NCBI RefSeq assembly: GCF_001667375.1
Contig: NZ_LZIN01000052.1
Location: 1-64,000, forward strand
Origin: Mycolicibacter sinensis
GTDB lineage: Bacteria; Actinomycetota; Actinomycetes; Mycobacteriales; Mycobacteriaceae
Length of the DNA stretch: 64,000 nucleotides
Reading direction: 5' to 3'
The translations under genes and the position numbers were made by a program. Below are positions 37,767 through 47,672 of this stretch, piece after piece. Numbering within the stretch: the first letter of the stretch is position 1; every line of letters begins with the position of its first letter. The notes under the pieces are model-generated. The model searched no databases. It had not been told where the DNA came from and worked only from the letters and a program-made list of their open reading frames with translations.

Positions 37767-38684
37767 CTAGCTCGTCGGTGACGCCACCGGTGTGGCCCGG
37801 TCGGCGCCTCCGGCGTCGGCGACGATGGTGGCGGCTTCACCCCTGGCCAAGGCCGCCGTCGCGATGACGATCAGCACCACCCCGATGATCACGGCGGCGT
37901 CCTCGACCCCGCCGGCCTGGATGTGCTCGTTGAGCAGCAGCACGCCCAGTGCGCTGGCCACCAGCGGTTTGGCCACGATCATCGTCGGCATCGAGGCGGT
38001 CAGTGCGCCGGCCCGGAACGCCGACTGCTGGAAGATCATGCCGGCCAGCGTCGCTATCAGCCAGGGCACCACCACGGGCGACTCCAGCGCGTCTTCCAGA
38101 CCTTCGGCCTTGATCAGCTCCACGAGCACTTTCGTCAGCAACGCGAACACCGCCAGCGAGGTACCCGCCACCACGGCCAGCAGCACCGCGGCGGCAGGCC
38201 GGCCCCGGAGTCGGCGGGCGGCCACCGCGCAGGCCAGCAACAGCGTGATCACCACCACGGACACCGTGATCCAGGCAGCCGCCGGGGCATGTTGTTTGCC
38301 CTCGGTCGGATCCCCAACGATCACCACCACGGCCAGCGCCGCGGCCAGCACGATCGCCCACATCCATTCCCAGTTGGTCACCCGGCGGTGGGTCAACCAG
38401 GCATACATCGGCAGCGCGAACAGCAGCGCGGTCACCTGCAGCCCGGTCACCAGCATCACCGAACCCACGGCCAAGGCCGCCGCTTGCAGGGCGTAGTTGG
38501 CCACCGCCGCCGCGCCGCCGCCCCACCATTTCGGGTCGCGCAGCGACAGCCAGAACAGCTTCAGGTGACCGACCTGCTGGTCGGTGATCTCCTGGGCGGA
38601 CCGCTGGCGGATCACGTCGCCGGTGGCGGACGCCAGCGCGGCGCACAGTGCGAGCAGCGCCGCGATGACATTCCCTGTCGACAT
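37767..38684 (-). CDS. DMT-type multidrug/metabolite transporter-like membrane protein (Rv2729c-like)
   Basis: A 305-residue membrane protein with about nine to ten helices in the drug/metabolite transporter (EamA-like) arrangement: NVIAALLALCAALASATGDV, LQAAALAVGSVMLVTGLQVT, WMWAIVLAAALAVVVIVGDP, AVLLAVVAGTSLAVFALLTK and FQQSAFRAGALTASMPTMIV. The ATG at 38684 has GGGAGGG upstream. Substrate unknown. A paralogue lies directly upstream. Confidence 0.83.
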   Translation of the reverse strand: MSTGNVIAALLALCAALASATGDVIRQRSAQEITDQQVGHLKLFWLSLRDPKWWGGGAAAVANYALQAAALAVGSVMLVTGLQVTALLFALPMYAWLTHRRVTNWEWMWAIVLAAALAVVVIVGDPTEGKQHAPAAAWITVSVVVITLLLACAVAARRLRGRPAAAVLLAVVAGTSLAVFALLTKVLVELIKAEGLEDALESPVVVPWLIATLAGMIFQQSAFRAGALTASMPTMIVAKPLVASALGVLLLNEHIQAGGVEDAAVIIGVVLIVIATAALARGEAATIVADAGGADRATPVASPTS

Positions 38685-38740
38685 GACCCTCCCTACAATC
38701 GCGCAAGAATACCGGCTGGCGGCGGGGCAACCGGACAACG

Positions 38741-39619
38741 CTACGCCGCGGAGGCAGCCGCATCGTCGTCGACCACTGCCTCGCTCCGCGACAACACCGC
38801 GACCGCGACTACCAGCACGACCAGCGCCGCGGCCAGCAAGAACCCGCCGCTGCGGCCGGGCCGGACCACCTCACCCAGCAACGCCACGCCCAGCGCCGCA
38901 GCCACCGTCGGCTCCAGCACCGTCATCGTCGGCAACGAGGCGGTCAGTGCTCCGGCGCGAAACGACGACTGTTGAAACACGGTACCTGCCACCGCGAGCG
39001 CCGCCCACGCGTAGAGCTCCGGTGAGCTCACCAGCGGCCGCAGTCCGTCGCCGATCAACTCGACGAGTCCCTTGGTCAGCACGGCGACGACGCCCCAGGA
39101 GATGGCCGACGCCGCCGCGAGCAGCACCGCCTCGACCCGCCCGGGCCGCAGGCGCGCCCCCACCAGGCACAGCACTACCGCCGGACCCAGCACTGTGATC
39201 ACCCAGATCCAGGTGTCGAACGAGGCGCGGGCCTGCCCTGCGGTGGGATTACCGACGGTGATGATGACGGTTTCGGCGGCGACCAGCAGCGCCGCCCACA
39301 TCCAGACCGACCGGCCCAGCCGCCGGCCGGACTGCCGCGCACTGAGCGGCAGAGCGAACAGCAACGAGACCACCAGCAGCGACTCCACCAGCAGCACCGA
39401 GCCCAGCCCGAGCGCAGCGGCCTGCAGGACGAAACCCACGACGGCCACCCCACTGCCCACCCACCAGCGCCGGTCGGCCAGCAAGCGAGCGAACAGCGCA
39501 AGGTGGCCGATCGACTCGTCGGCGACCCGGTGGGCGCTGCGCTGGTGGATCACATCACTGATCGCGACGAAGAGCGCCGCGCCGAGTGCGAGCAAGACGA
39601 CGACGGTCTCTTTCGCCAC
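38741..39619 (-). CDS. DMT-type transporter-like membrane protein, tandem paralogue
   Basis: A 292-residue protein colinear with the next gene. Shared stretches include the helix-1 pattern (SDVIHQRSAHRVADESIGHL against GDVIRQRSAQEITDQQVGHL) and GTVFQQSSFRAGALTASLPT against GMIFQQSAFRAGALTASMPT. About ten helices. The pair looks like a tandem duplication that could act as a heteromer, as some small DMT pairs do, or as two separate carriers. The GTG at 39619 starts the coding region; substrate unknown. Confidence 0.82.
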   Translation of the reverse strand: MAKETVVVLLALGAALFVAISDVIHQRSAHRVADESIGHLALFARLLADRRWWVGSGVAVVGFVLQAAALGLGSVLLVESLLVVSLLFALPLSARQSGRRLGRSVWMWAALLVAAETVIITVGNPTAGQARASFDTWIWVITVLGPAVVLCLVGARLRPGRVEAVLLAAASAISWGVVAVLTKGLVELIGDGLRPLVSSPELYAWAALAVAGTVFQQSSFRAGALTASLPTMTVLEPTVAAALGVALLGEVVRPGRSGGFLLAAALVVLVVAVAVLSRSEAVVDDDAAASAA

Positions 39620-39689
39620 TGGCGGACTCCTCAAAGCCTGTGGTATCCCAGTGACACCCGGCGGCGATCGAACAGGTTACCGCCCGGCC

Positions 39690-39738
39690 CATACGGCGGC
39701 CCCAGCTTCGCCTCTCCTCCGTCGAGCCTCGCTGAACC
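39690..39738. repeat. Dispersed 49-bp repeat, copy B
   Basis: Same element as 20047-20095, differing at 4 of 49 positions (all transitions). It lies in the 242-base intergenic region between the divergent DMT and DUF349 genes. No ORF and no clear terminal repeats. Confidence 0.75.
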
Positions 39739-39861
39739 ACCGACTTAGCGGCACACCGTGGCGGGTAGCTGCTTGAATACGCTTGGATACTCCTAGAGGC
39801 AAGGCGCCGCGGTGCGCGGCAGATGCGCGGGTCTCCCGCGAAGGGTGAGGTGACTACAGCG

Positions 39862-41193
39862 ATGAACGTCGACAGCGGTTCCCCCGCCCCGGCTCCTCGC
39901 CCGGGTCCGCGCCCGGGCCCGCGTCCCGGTCCCAAGCCGGGTGCCCGCCCCGGCCCGGTGATCGCCGGCCCGCCGGCCAGCGATCCGCACCGCTTCGGAC
40001 GGGTCGACGCCGACGGCACGGTGTGGCTGATCACCTCGTCTGGTGAGCGGCAGATCGGCTCGTGGCAGGCCGGCGATCCCGAGGCCGCGTTCGCGCACTT
40101 CGGTCGGCGCTTCGACGACCTGGGCACCGAGGTGACCCTGCTTGAAGAGCGGCTGGCCTCCGGAAGCGGCGACGCCCGCAAGATCAAGGCGTCCGCGGCG
40201 GCGCTGGCCGAGACATTGCCGACGGCAAGTGTTCTCGGTGACGTGGACGCGCTGGCGGCCCGCATCGCCACGGTCAGCGAGCGTGCCGGCGCCGCCGTTG
40301 CTGCCGCCCGGGCGCAGCGTGATGAGCAGCGGGCCGCCGCGACCGCCCGCAAGGAGGCACTGGCCGCCGAGGCCGAGGAGCTGGCCGCGAATTCGACGCA
40401 GTGGAAAGCCGCCGGCGACCGGCTGCGCGCCATCCTCGAAGAGTGGCGCACGATCACCGGCTTGGACCGCAAGACTGACGACGCGCTGTGGAAGCGCTAC
40501 TCGGCGGCCCGGGACGCCTTCAACCGGCGACGCGGGTCGCACTTCGCCGACCTCGACCGCGGACGTGCCGGGGCGCGCGAGGAGAAGGAACGGTTGTGCA
40601 AGCGCGCCGAGGAGCTGGCCGGCTCGACCGACTGGGCGGCCACCAGTGCCGCGTTCCGGGAGCTGCTCAACACCTGGAAGGCGGTCGGGCGGGCCAGCAA
40701 GGATCTCGACGAGGCGCTGTGGCAGCGGTTCAAGGCCGCCCAGGACACGTTCTTCAGCGCGCGCAATGCCGCCAACGCCGAACGCGACGCCGAGCTGGTG
40801 GCCAATGCCGCGGCGAAAGAGGCGCTGCTGGCCGAGGCCGAGCGGATCGACCCGGCCAACCAGAATGCGGCGCGTGCCGCGCTGCGGTCGATCGTCACCA
40901 AGTGGGACGCGACCGGCAAGGTGCCCCGGGAGCGCTCCGCCGAGCTGGAGCGGCGGTTGCGGGCGGTGGAGAAGAAGGTGCGGGATGCCGGCGCCGCCGC
41001 CGAGGCGTCCGTGGTGGATCCCGAGGCCGAGGCCCGCGCTGCCCAATTTCGTACCCGCGCCGAACAATTCGAACGCCAGGCGCAAAAGGCCCAGGCCGCC
41101 GGCCGGGACAAGGAGGCCGCGGAGGCCACCGCCAGCGCCGAGCAGTGGCGGCAATGGGCGCAGGCCGCCGAGCGGGCGCTCAACCGGCGCTGA
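39862..41193 (+). CDS. DUF349 coiled-coil protein (Rv2731-like)
   Basis: A 443-residue, largely alpha-helical protein. The N-terminus is a proline-rich tract of PGPRPGP-type units (residues ~8-35). A conserved [20 protein letters not shown] domain follows, then several DUF349 repeats of ~70 residues ([60 protein letters not shown]) and coiled coil. Members are abundant cytosolic proteins of unclear role; related ones affect stress or nucleotide metabolism. The ATG at 39862 has GTGAGG at some distance. Confidence 0.85.
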   Translation: MNVDSGSPAPAPRPGPRPGPRPGPKPGARPGPVIAGPPASDPHRFGRVDADGTVWLITSSGERQIGSWQAGDPEAAFAHFGRRFDDLGTEVTLLEERLASGSGDARKIKASAAALAETLPTASVLGDVDALAARIATVSERAGAAVAAARAQRDEQRAAATARKEALAAEAEELAANSTQWKAAGDRLRAILEEWRTITGLDRKTDDALWKRYSAARDAFNRRRGSHFADLDRGRAGAREEKERLCKRAEELAGSTDWAATSAAFRELLNTWKAVGRASKDLDEALWQRFKAAQDTFFSARNAANAERDAELVANAAAKEALLAEAERIDPANQNAARAALRSIVTKWDATGKVPRERSAELERRLRAVEKKVRDAGAAAEASVVDPEAEARAAQFRTRAEQFERQAQKAQAAGRDKEAAEATASAEQWRQWAQAAERALNRR

Positions 41194-41283
41194 CCCGGCG
41201 ATGTTTGGCGCTCGGGTGCACCGGGCTAACCCCACAGTGACAACAACCGTCTCACTGGCGACGCATCTCAGTTGGGGGTAACT

Positions 41284-41742
41284 ATGGCCAGCAATATCAC
41301 CGCCGCACTCGACGTCAAGCGACCGATCCGCACGGTCTATAACCAATGGACCCAGTTCGAGTCGTTCCCGCTGTTCATGGAGGGCGTTGAGCGGATCCAA
41401 CAGCGCGACGACACCCACCTGCACTGGACCATCAAGGTGGGGCCCGCGACCCGCGAGTTCGACGCGACGATCACCGAACAGCACCCCGAAGAACGGGTGG
41501 CCTGGCGATCCGACAGCGGCCCCCGGCACGGTGGCGTGGTCACGTTCCACAAGATCGACGAGGACACCACCCGGGTGACCACCCAGATGGACATCGACCC
41601 GGACGGGGTCGTGGAGCACGTCGCCGAGAAGCTGAACATCCTCGATCACCGTGTCCACGCGGATCTCAAGCGGTTCAAGGACTTCATCGAGAACGTGCCC
41701 GCCGAAACCGGCTCGTGGCGCGGAGACGTGCCGCGACGCTGA
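41284..41742 (+). CDS. SRPBCC-fold polyketide cyclase/dehydrase-like protein
   Basis: A 152-residue START/Bet-v-1-like protein. The pattern DVKRPIRTVYNQWTQFESFP, LFMEGVERIQQRDDTHLHWT, REFDATITEQHPEERVAWRS and VTTQMDIDPDGVVEHVAEKL is the cyclase/dehydrase (COG5637-like) family that binds hydrophobic ligands. GGGGG just before ATG 41284. Its stop overlaps the next start (TGATG), so the two are probably co-translated. Ligand unknown. Confidence 0.85.
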   Translation: MASNITAALDVKRPIRTVYNQWTQFESFPLFMEGVERIQQRDDTHLHWTIKVGPATREFDATITEQHPEERVAWRSDSGPRHGGVVTFHKIDEDTTRVTTQMDIDPDGVVEHVAEKLNILDHRVHADLKRFKDFIENVPAETGSWRGDVPRR

Positions 41743-42422
41743 TGGACCCGACCGCGCAGGTGTTTCGCTGGGGCGCCGTGGCGCGCTCCCGGCGGGTGTT
41801 TCATCCCGCCGGGGTGTTGGCGACCGGTTTTCTCGAGCGGATCGCACCCGCCGACGAGGGCCTTCCGCTGGTTTCGTCGGAGGTCGTCGCTCGGATCTCC
41901 AAGGGCGCGGGCACCCCGGGGCCGCTGCCGGATGCGATCGGGCTGGCGCTGCGGGCGCCGGGTCCCTGGGACATCCTGCTTGTGTCGGCGGGGTCCGGGG
42001 CGGTGGGCCGGGCAGTCGGGTTGCGGCCCGCCGTGTCGTGGGCGGGTCTGACGATGACCACGCTCATGCCGTTGGGCTACCGCGACGGCACATGGTGGTT
42101 GCGGGCACGGCTGAGCACGCCGGTCGGTGGCTTCGGGGTGGCGCTGGGCAGCATCGGCGATCAGATCGAGCGGGACCGGGTCTGTTTCGAACTCGACCAG
42201 GCCCGCGGCACCGCGGACTTTCGTCCGCTGGCCCGCTTGGTGCTCACCGGCCTCGATGACGGCGAGGACGTGTCGTTCGATCCGGTTATCAACACCGCAC
42301 CGGGGGTGCACCTGCGGCCCCGGTGGCTCGCGGAACTGCGGGCCCAGGCCTATCGCGGCAGCCGTGACGGCAGAAACGGGCCGGCGGCTACTCGCTCGGC
42401 GGCTGGTCCTCGGGAGGCTTGA
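41742..42422 (+). CDS. Conserved mycobacterial protein, possibly catalase-fold
   Basis: A 226-residue protein beginning MDPTAQVFRWGAVARSRRVF. Recognisable parts are FHPAGVLATGFLERIAP, PWDILLVSAGSGAVGR, MTTLMPLGYRDGTWWLRARL and DFRPLARLVLTGLDDGEDVS. Relatives in Actinobacteria carry a 'phosphodiesterase' label that I cannot support from motifs, and a heme-catalase-like fold is another suggestion. Overlaps the SRPBCC gene by one base and the convergent Rv2732c-like gene by 35 bases. Confidence 0.65.
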   Translation: MDPTAQVFRWGAVARSRRVFHPAGVLATGFLERIAPADEGLPLVSSEVVARISKGAGTPGPLPDAIGLALRAPGPWDILLVSAGSGAVGRAVGLRPAVSWAGLTMTTLMPLGYRDGTWWLRARLSTPVGGFGVALGSIGDQIERDRVCFELDQARGTADFRPLARLVLTGLDDGEDVSFDPVINTAPGVHLRPRWLAELRAQAYRGSRDGRNGPAATRSAAGPREA

Positions 42423-42993
42423 GCTCGTCGAGCAGGCCGAGGACCTGGCGCTGCGCGGTGTTGCGGCGGCGCTCCTCTTCGGCGGCCAGCTGCAACGCGG
42501 TACGCGACCACACCACCCGGGCCCAATGAAACGTCAGCACGATCAGCGTGATCCAGGCCAGGATGAGCCCGAACCCGGGGCCCGGATGGCCTTGTGCCAC
42601 GGTCTGCCGGGACCACACGGCCAGCAGGCCGGCCACGCTGCCCACCGCGGAGCCCGCCAGCGCCACCCACGCCACCGTCCAGCGGCGGGTCAGCAGGGCC
42701 AGCATCGAGAACCCGGCGCCGAACACCAGCGCCAGCCACATGAACAGGCGCGAAGGCAGCGTCACCAGGGCCTCGTCGGCGCCGTTGGTGGCGAACAGCA
42801 CGTCCCAGCCCCGCACCGCTCCGGTGTGGGGCAGCAGGAACGATCCCAGCAGCACGAACACGCCGATCGCGACGACCAGGCCCCTACCGCCGGGGTCGAT
42901 TTCGCTGGCCACCCGGCGCTCCGCGGCTTCGATGTCGGCCCGGTAGGCCTCGAAGTCCCCGTGCTCCCCGGCGTTGTCGGCTCGGCCGTTCAT
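42388..42993 (-). CDS. Conserved membrane protein (Rv2732c-like)
   Basis: A 201-residue protein with four helices: [60 protein letters not shown] and [21 protein letters not shown] charged cytosolic tail ([20 protein letters not shown]) ends it. Function unknown; conserved next to miaB, whose stop it overlaps by four bases (ATGA). Confidence 0.82.
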   Translation of the reverse strand: MNGRADNAGEHGDFEAYRADIEAAERRVASEIDPGGRGLVVAIGVFVLLGSFLLPHTGAVRGWDVLFATNGADEALVTLPSRLFMWLALVFGAGFSMLALLTRRWTVAWVALAGSAVGSVAGLLAVWSRQTVAQGHPGPGFGLILAWITLIVLTFHWARVVWSRTALQLAAEEERRRNTAQRQVLGLLDELKPPEDQPPSE

Positions 42994-44456
42994 CGCGCGG
43001 CCCCCGGCATCTTCGGCATGCCCAGCCCGACCCCGGGCGGGGGGCCGGCCGCGATATCGCCCGCCTTGGTGCGGCGGTGGCTCAGCAGATTCCCGTCGGC
43101 CAGCAGGTGATGCGGTGCCGCGCCGGTCACGGTCGTGGTCACCACGTCACCGGGACGCACCTGCGCGCCGCCCGGGACGAAGTGCACCAGCCGGCCGTCG
43201 CGGGCCCGGCCGCTCATCCGCGCCGTCTGAGCGTCCTTGCGCCCCTCCCCGACCGCCACCAGCAGCTCGACGGTGCGGCCGATCTGCGCCTGGTTCTCTT
43301 CCAGCGAGATCTGCTCCTGCAGTTCGATCAGCCGGTCGTAGCGTTGCTGGACAACCTCTTTGGGGAGCTGATCCGGCAGCTCGGCGGCCGGTGTGCCGGG
43401 ACGCTTGGAGTACTGGAAGGTGTACGCGGCGGAGAATCGGGCCGCGGCCACCACCTCGAGGGTCTCGGCGAAGTCCTGCTCGGTCTCGCCCGGGAATCCG
43501 ACGATCAGATCGGTGGTGATCGCTGCATCCGGAATGGCGGCCCGGACCCGGTCGAGGATGCCCAGGTAGCGCTCGGCACGGTAGGAGCGGCGCATCGCCC
43601 GCAGCACCGCATCCGAGCCGGATTGCAGCGGCATGTGCAGCGTGGGACAGACGTTGCGGGTCTGCGCCATCGCCTCGATGACGTCGTCGGTGAACTCGGC
43701 CGGGTGTGGGGAGGTAAACCGGACCCGCTCCAAGCCCTCGATGTCGCCGCAGGCCCGCAGCAGCGACGCGAACGCCCCGCGGTCGCGGGGTATCGCCCGG
43801 TCGGCGAACGAGACACCGTAGGCGTTGACGTTCTGGCCCAGCAGCGTCACCTCGAGAACGCCCTGGTCGGCCAGTGCGGCGACCTCGGCGAGCACGTCGT
43901 CGGGGCTGCGGTCCACTTCGCGGCCCCGCAACGACGGCACGATGCAGAAGGTGCAGCTGTTGTTGCAGCCCACCGAGATGGAAACCCAGGCCGCGTAAGC
44001 CGATTCCCGTGCCGCCGGCAGCGACGACGGGAACTCGCGCAGTGAGTCGATGATCTCGACCTGGGCTTGCCGGTTGTGCCGGGCCCGCTCCAGCAGCACC
44101 GGCAGTGAGCCCAGGTTGTGGGTGCCGAACACCACGTCCACCCACGGCGCCCGGTTGAGCACGCCGTCCTTGTCTTTTTGGGCCAGGCAGCCCCCGACCG
44201 CGATCTGCATGTCCGGGTTGCTGCGCTTGTTCGGCGCCAGGTGGCTCAAGTTGCCGTACAGCTTGTTGTCGGCGTTCTCGCGCACCGCGCAGGTGTTGAA
44301 GACCACCACGTCGGCGTCGGAGCCCGCGGCGGCGCGGCGGTAACCGGCCTGTTCGAGCATGCCGGCGATGCGTTCGGAGTCGTGAACATTCATCTGACAG
44401 CCGTAGGTACGCACCTCATAGGTGCGCAGCTGTTCGGAAATCACCGGCGAAGTCAC
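42990..44456 (-). CDS. miaB: tRNA-2-methylthio-N6-dimethylallyladenosine synthase
   Basis: Radical-SAM enzyme adding a methylthio group to i6A37 of tRNA, after MiaA. The 488 residues have an N-terminal UPF0004 domain with three Fe-S cysteines ([40 protein letters not shown]), a radical-SAM domain with the CNNSCTFC triad, and a C-terminal TRAM domain ([20 protein letters not shown]). TACCAT on the reverse strand (44468-44463) ends six bases before the GTG at 44456, so a leaderless start fits. Confidence 0.95.
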   Translation of the reverse strand: MTSPVISEQLRTYEVRTYGCQMNVHDSERIAGMLEQAGYRRAAAGSDADVVVFNTCAVRENADNKLYGNLSHLAPNKRSNPDMQIAVGGCLAQKDKDGVLNRAPWVDVVFGTHNLGSLPVLLERARHNRQAQVEIIDSLREFPSSLPAARESAYAAWVSISVGCNNSCTFCIVPSLRGREVDRSPDDVLAEVAALADQGVLEVTLLGQNVNAYGVSFADRAIPRDRGAFASLLRACGDIEGLERVRFTSPHPAEFTDDVIEAMAQTRNVCPTLHMPLQSGSDAVLRAMRRSYRAERYLGILDRVRAAIPDAAITTDLIVGFPGETEQDFAETLEVVAAARFSAAYTFQYSKRPGTPAAELPDQLPKEVVQQRYDRLIELQEQISLEENQAQIGRTVELLVAVGEGRKDAQTARMSGRARDGRLVHFVPGGAQVRPGDVVTTTVTGAAPHHLLADGNLLSHRRTKAGDIAAGPPPGVGLGMPKMPGAAR

Positions 44457-44462
44457 CCGGCC

Positions 44463-44487
44463 ATGGTACGGCGCTGCTGGTTAGGCT
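44463..44487. promoter_or_regulatory. Divergent leaderless promoters of miaB and gluA
   Basis: Only 39 bases separate the two start codons. TACCAT facing left (44468-44463) precedes the miaB GTG by six bases, and TAGGCT facing right (44482-44487) precedes the gluA ATG by eight. The -35 region of each overlaps the -10 region of the other, so the promoters may compete. Confidence 0.45.
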
Positions 44488-44495
44488 CATAACCC

Positions 44496-45254
44496 ATGAC
44501 CAGCGGCGGATCGGATCCGGTGCCCATGATCGCCATCCGGGACGTCAACAAGTACTTCGGCAGCCTGCATGTGCTCAAGGACGTCAATCTCGACGTCGCC
44601 GGTGGCGAGGTGGTGGCGATCCTGGGCCCGTCGGGATCGGGCAAGTCCACGCTGTGCCGCACCATCAACCGACTCGAGACCGTGGATTCGGGCACCATCA
44701 CCATCGACGGTCAACCGTTGCCGGCCGAAGGCGCCGCCCTGGCCCGGCTGCGCGCGCAGGTCGGGATGGTGTTCCAGGCGTTCAATCTGTTTCCGCACAA
44801 GACCATCCTCGACAACGTCACACTGGCACCGATGAAGGTGCACAAGACCCCGCGGGCCGAGGCCCAGCGCCAGGCGATGGCACTGCTGGAACGGGTCGGC
44901 GTGGCCGATCAGGCCGGCAAACACCCCGCCCAGTTGTCCGGCGGCCAGCAGCAGCGGGTGGCGATCGCCCGCTCGCTGGCGATGAACCCCAAGGTGATGC
45001 TGTTCGACGAGCCGACCAGTGCGCTGGACCCGGAGATGATCAGCGAGGTGCTGGCGGTGATGAGCTCACTGGCCGCGGACGGGATGACGATGGTGGTGGT
45101 GACCCACGAGATGGGTTTCGCCCGCCGCGCCGCCGACCGTGTGGTGTTCATGGCCGACGGCACCATCGTCGAGGACGCCGCGCCGGCGGAGTTCTTCTCC
45201 GACCCGAAGTCCGCGCGGGCCAAAGACTTTCTCTCCCGGGTCCTCGACCACTGA
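44496..45254 (+). CDS. gluA: Glutamate ABC transporter ATP-binding protein
   Basis: Cytoplasmic ATPase of a polar amino-acid importer. It has 252 residues: Walker [11 protein letters not shown]-loop [16 protein letters not shown], signature [16 protein letters not shown], Walker [16 protein letters not shown] and the H-loop [12 protein letters not shown]. These match the GlnQ/GluA class. First gene of a four-gene unit with tight overlaps. An internal ATG ([12 protein letters not shown]) ten codons later is a possible alternative start. Confidence 0.92.
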   Translation: MTSGGSDPVPMIAIRDVNKYFGSLHVLKDVNLDVAGGEVVAILGPSGSGKSTLCRTINRLETVDSGTITIDGQPLPAEGAALARLRAQVGMVFQAFNLFPHKTILDNVTLAPMKVHKTPRAEAQRQAMALLERVGVADQAGKHPAQLSGGQQQRVAIARSLAMNPKVMLFDEPTSALDPEMISEVLAVMSSLAADGMTMVVVTHEMGFARRAADRVVFMADGTIVEDAAPAEFFSDPKSARAKDFLSRVLDH

Positions 45255-46054
45255 TGCGCGCACCGCGGCTGTTGCATGTGCTGGCCGCCGCTGTGGCGGT
45301 GGCGGTGGCGTCGGTCGCGTGCACCGCCCACGACAGCGGCAAGATCACCATCGGTGTCAAGTTCGACCAGCCCGGGTTGAGCGTCAAGAAGCCGGACGGC
45401 ACGCTCGGCGGATTCGACGTCGATGTGGCCCGCTACGTCGCGGGCGCCTTGGGTTACCCGCCGCAGCGCATCGCCTGGCTGGAAGCCCCGTCCGGCCAAC
45501 GCGAGATGCTGCTGCGCAACGGACAGGTCGACTATGTGGTGGCCACCTATTCGATCACCGAATCGCGACGGCAAAAGGTCGACTTCGCCGGCCCCTACCT
45601 GCTGGCCGGGCAGTCCCTGCTGGTGCGCGCCGACAACACCGACATCACCGGCACAGCATCGCTGCAGCAGCACAAGAAGCTGTGTTCGGTGTCCGGGTCC
45701 ACGCCCGCCCAACTGATCAAGGACCGCTATCCCGGCGTGCAGTTGCAGCGCTACGACACCTACTCGGCGTGCGTGGAGGCGTTGCGCAACAATGCCATCG
45801 ACGCGGTGACCACCGATGACGTGATCCTGGCCGGGTACGCCGCCCAGAGCCCCGGCGCCTTCAAGCTGGTCGGTGGACGGTTCTCGGAAGAGAAGTACGG
45901 GATCGGCGTGGGCAAGGGCAACGACGTTCTGCGGCAGCGGATCAACGACGCGCTCGAGCAGATGGAACGCGACGGATCCTGGCGGACGGCGTTCGTCGAC
46001 AACTTCGGCGCCGCCGGGTTCGCGGTGCCCGATCCCCCGCCGATCGAGCGATGA
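45254..46054 (+). CDS. gluB: Glutamate-binding lipoprotein of the ABC importer
   Basis: A 266-residue family 3 solute-binding protein. The signal peptide (RLLHVLAAAVAVAVASVAC) ends in a slightly atypical lipobox SVAC, so it is probably a membrane-anchored lipoprotein. The binding domain shows KITIGVKFDQPGLSVKKPDG, TLGGFDVDVARYVAGALGYP, NGQVDYVVATYSITESRRQK, VDFAGPYLLAGQSLLV and the domain-2 piece NAIDAVTTDDVILAGYAAQS. Start overlaps the gluA stop (TGATG). Glutamate specificity is inferred from gene order. Confidence 0.88.
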   Translation: MRAPRLLHVLAAAVAVAVASVACTAHDSGKITIGVKFDQPGLSVKKPDGTLGGFDVDVARYVAGALGYPPQRIAWLEAPSGQREMLLRNGQVDYVVATYSITESRRQKVDFAGPYLLAGQSLLVRADNTDITGTASLQQHKKLCSVSGSTPAQLIKDRYPGVQLQRYDTYSACVEALRNNAIDAVTTDDVILAGYAAQSPGAFKLVGGRFSEEKYGIGVGKGNDVLRQRINDALEQMERDGSWRTAFVDNFGAAGFAVPDPPPIER

Positions 46055-46728
46055 TGTTCGCCGAGTATCGCGGCCAGATTTTTCAGGCCTTCACCGTCAC
46101 CGTCGAGTTGGCGGTGCTGTCCGGGGTCTTCGCCCTGATCCTGGGCACCGGGTTGGCCGCGATGCGGCTGTCTCCGGTGCCGGCGCTGCGGTGGCTCGGC
46201 GCCGGCTACGTCCACCTGGTGCGCAGCACCCCGCTGACGCTGCTGTTGCTGCTGTGCTCGTTCGGCCTGGCCCAGACGCTGGGCGTGACCCTGAGCAATC
46301 CGCGCTCGCCGACGTCGATTGATGACAGCAACTTCCGGCTCGCGGTGCTCGGACTGGGGATGTACACGGCGTCGTTCGTGAGCGTGGCGCTACGTTCCGG
46401 CGTCAACACCGTCGGGATCGGACAGGCCGAGGCGGCCCGGTCACTCGGGCTGAGCTTCGGCCAGAACCTGCGAATAATTCTGCTGCCCCAGGCGTTTCGG
46501 GCGGTGATCATCCCGCTGGGCTCGGTGCTGATCGCGTTGACGAAGAACACCACGCTGGCCTCGGCGATCGGGGTTGCCGAAGCGGCACTGCTGATGAAGT
46601 CGATGACCGAGAACACCGCGGCGCTGATCGCGGTGGGCGCCATCTTCGCGGCCGGATTCCTCGTGCTGACCTTGCCGCTGGGCCTGCTGTTCGGGTACCT
46701 GGGCCGGCGCTGGGCGGTGACGCGATGA
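46051..46728 (+). CDS. gluC: Glutamate ABC transporter permease 1
   Basis: A 225-residue HisM-type permease with about five helices (TVELAVLSGVFALILGTGLA, YVHLVRSTPLTLLLLLCSFG, LAVLGLGMYTASFVSVALRS). The conserved EAA loop is AEAARSLGLSFGQNLRIILL, which contacts GluA, and it ends LTLPLGLLFGYLGRRW. ATGA overlap with gluB. It pairs with the next gene to form the membrane channel. Confidence 0.9.
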   Translation: MMFAEYRGQIFQAFTVTVELAVLSGVFALILGTGLAAMRLSPVPALRWLGAGYVHLVRSTPLTLLLLLCSFGLAQTLGVTLSNPRSPTSIDDSNFRLAVLGLGMYTASFVSVALRSGVNTVGIGQAEAARSLGLSFGQNLRIILLPQAFRAVIIPLGSVLIALTKNTTLASAIGVAEAALLMKSMTENTAALIAVGAIFAAGFLVLTLPLGLLFGYLGRRWAVTR

Positions 46729-47609
46729 GCGCCGCGGGGTCGTCCACGGTGCTGTTCGACGCACCCGGGCCGCGCGCCCGGGCCCGCCACCGCGCCGTGT
46801 CGGTGGCGACGGTGCTGGCCGCGGCGTCGCTGGGCTGGCTGGTGTATTCGCGACTGTCCGCCAAGGGCCAGCTGACCGCCGAGAAGTGGGCCCCGTTTTT
46901 GACCGCCGACCTGTGGCGAACCTACGTGCTGCCGGGGGTCTCGGGCACGCTGACCGCAGCGGCCTGGTCGATCGGGCTGGCGCTGATCCTGGGCGTCGGC
47001 CTCGGGGTCGGCCGACTGTCGGGGGTGCGGCCGCTCCGCTGGAGTTGTGCGGTGATGGTGGAGTTCTTCCGGGCGATCCCGGTGCTGATCATGATGATCT
47101 TCGCCTACTTCGTCTACGGCGTGCTGGACGTGTTCCCGCCGCAGCAGCTCGCCCTGGCCGGTGTGGTCACCGGCCTGACGCTCTACAACGGCGCTGTGAT
47201 CGCCGAGATCGTGCGGGCGGGGGTACGCGCCCTACCGGCCGGGCAATCCGAGGCGGCCGCCGCGCTGGGGATGAGTTGGGGCCGCTCGATGCGACTGGTG
47301 CTGTTGCCCCAGGCCGTCACCGCCATGCTGCCGGTGCTGGTCTCACAACTGGTGGTGGCGCTCAAAGACACCGCGATCGGCTACCAGATCACGTTCGTGG
47401 AGATGGTGCGCCAGGGCACGGTGGTCGGTTCTCAGTACAGCAATTACCTCCCGGCGCTGTTGGTGATCGCGGCGCTGATGATCACCGCAAACCTGGCGCT
47501 GTCGGCCGGCGCCATTGCACTGGAGCGCCGGCTGCGCCGCTCGCGCCACAACCCGTTGGCGGCGGCCACGATCGAGCCGGAGGGCACCCCCGGAGCCCAG
47601 GTCGTCTAG
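46725..47609 (+). CDS. gluD: Glutamate ABC transporter permease 2
   Basis: A 294-residue permease, longer than GluC through an extra N-terminal segment and C-terminal tail. Helices include AVSVATVLAAASLGWLVYS, AAWSIGLALILGVGLGVGRL, AIPVLIMMIFAYFVYGVLDV and LPALLVIAALMITANLALSA; the EAA loop is SEAAAALGMSWGRSMRLVLL. ATGA overlap with gluC completes the gluABCD unit. The unit is not at this place in M. tuberculosis. Confidence 0.9.
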   Translation: MSAAGSSTVLFDAPGPRARARHRAVSVATVLAAASLGWLVYSRLSAKGQLTAEKWAPFLTADLWRTYVLPGVSGTLTAAAWSIGLALILGVGLGVGRLSGVRPLRWSCAVMVEFFRAIPVLIMMIFAYFVYGVLDVFPPQQLALAGVVTGLTLYNGAVIAEIVRAGVRALPAGQSEAAAALGMSWGRSMRLVLLPQAVTAMLPVLVSQLVVALKDTAIGYQITFVEMVRQGTVVGSQYSNYLPALLVIAALMITANLALSAGAIALERRLRRSRHNPLAAATIEPEGTPGAQVV

Positions 47610-47672
47610 GCACTGCGCAGCCGCAGTCCGGCGTCTAGAGTCGGACTCAACAGCTAGCGACAGGAGACTCTG

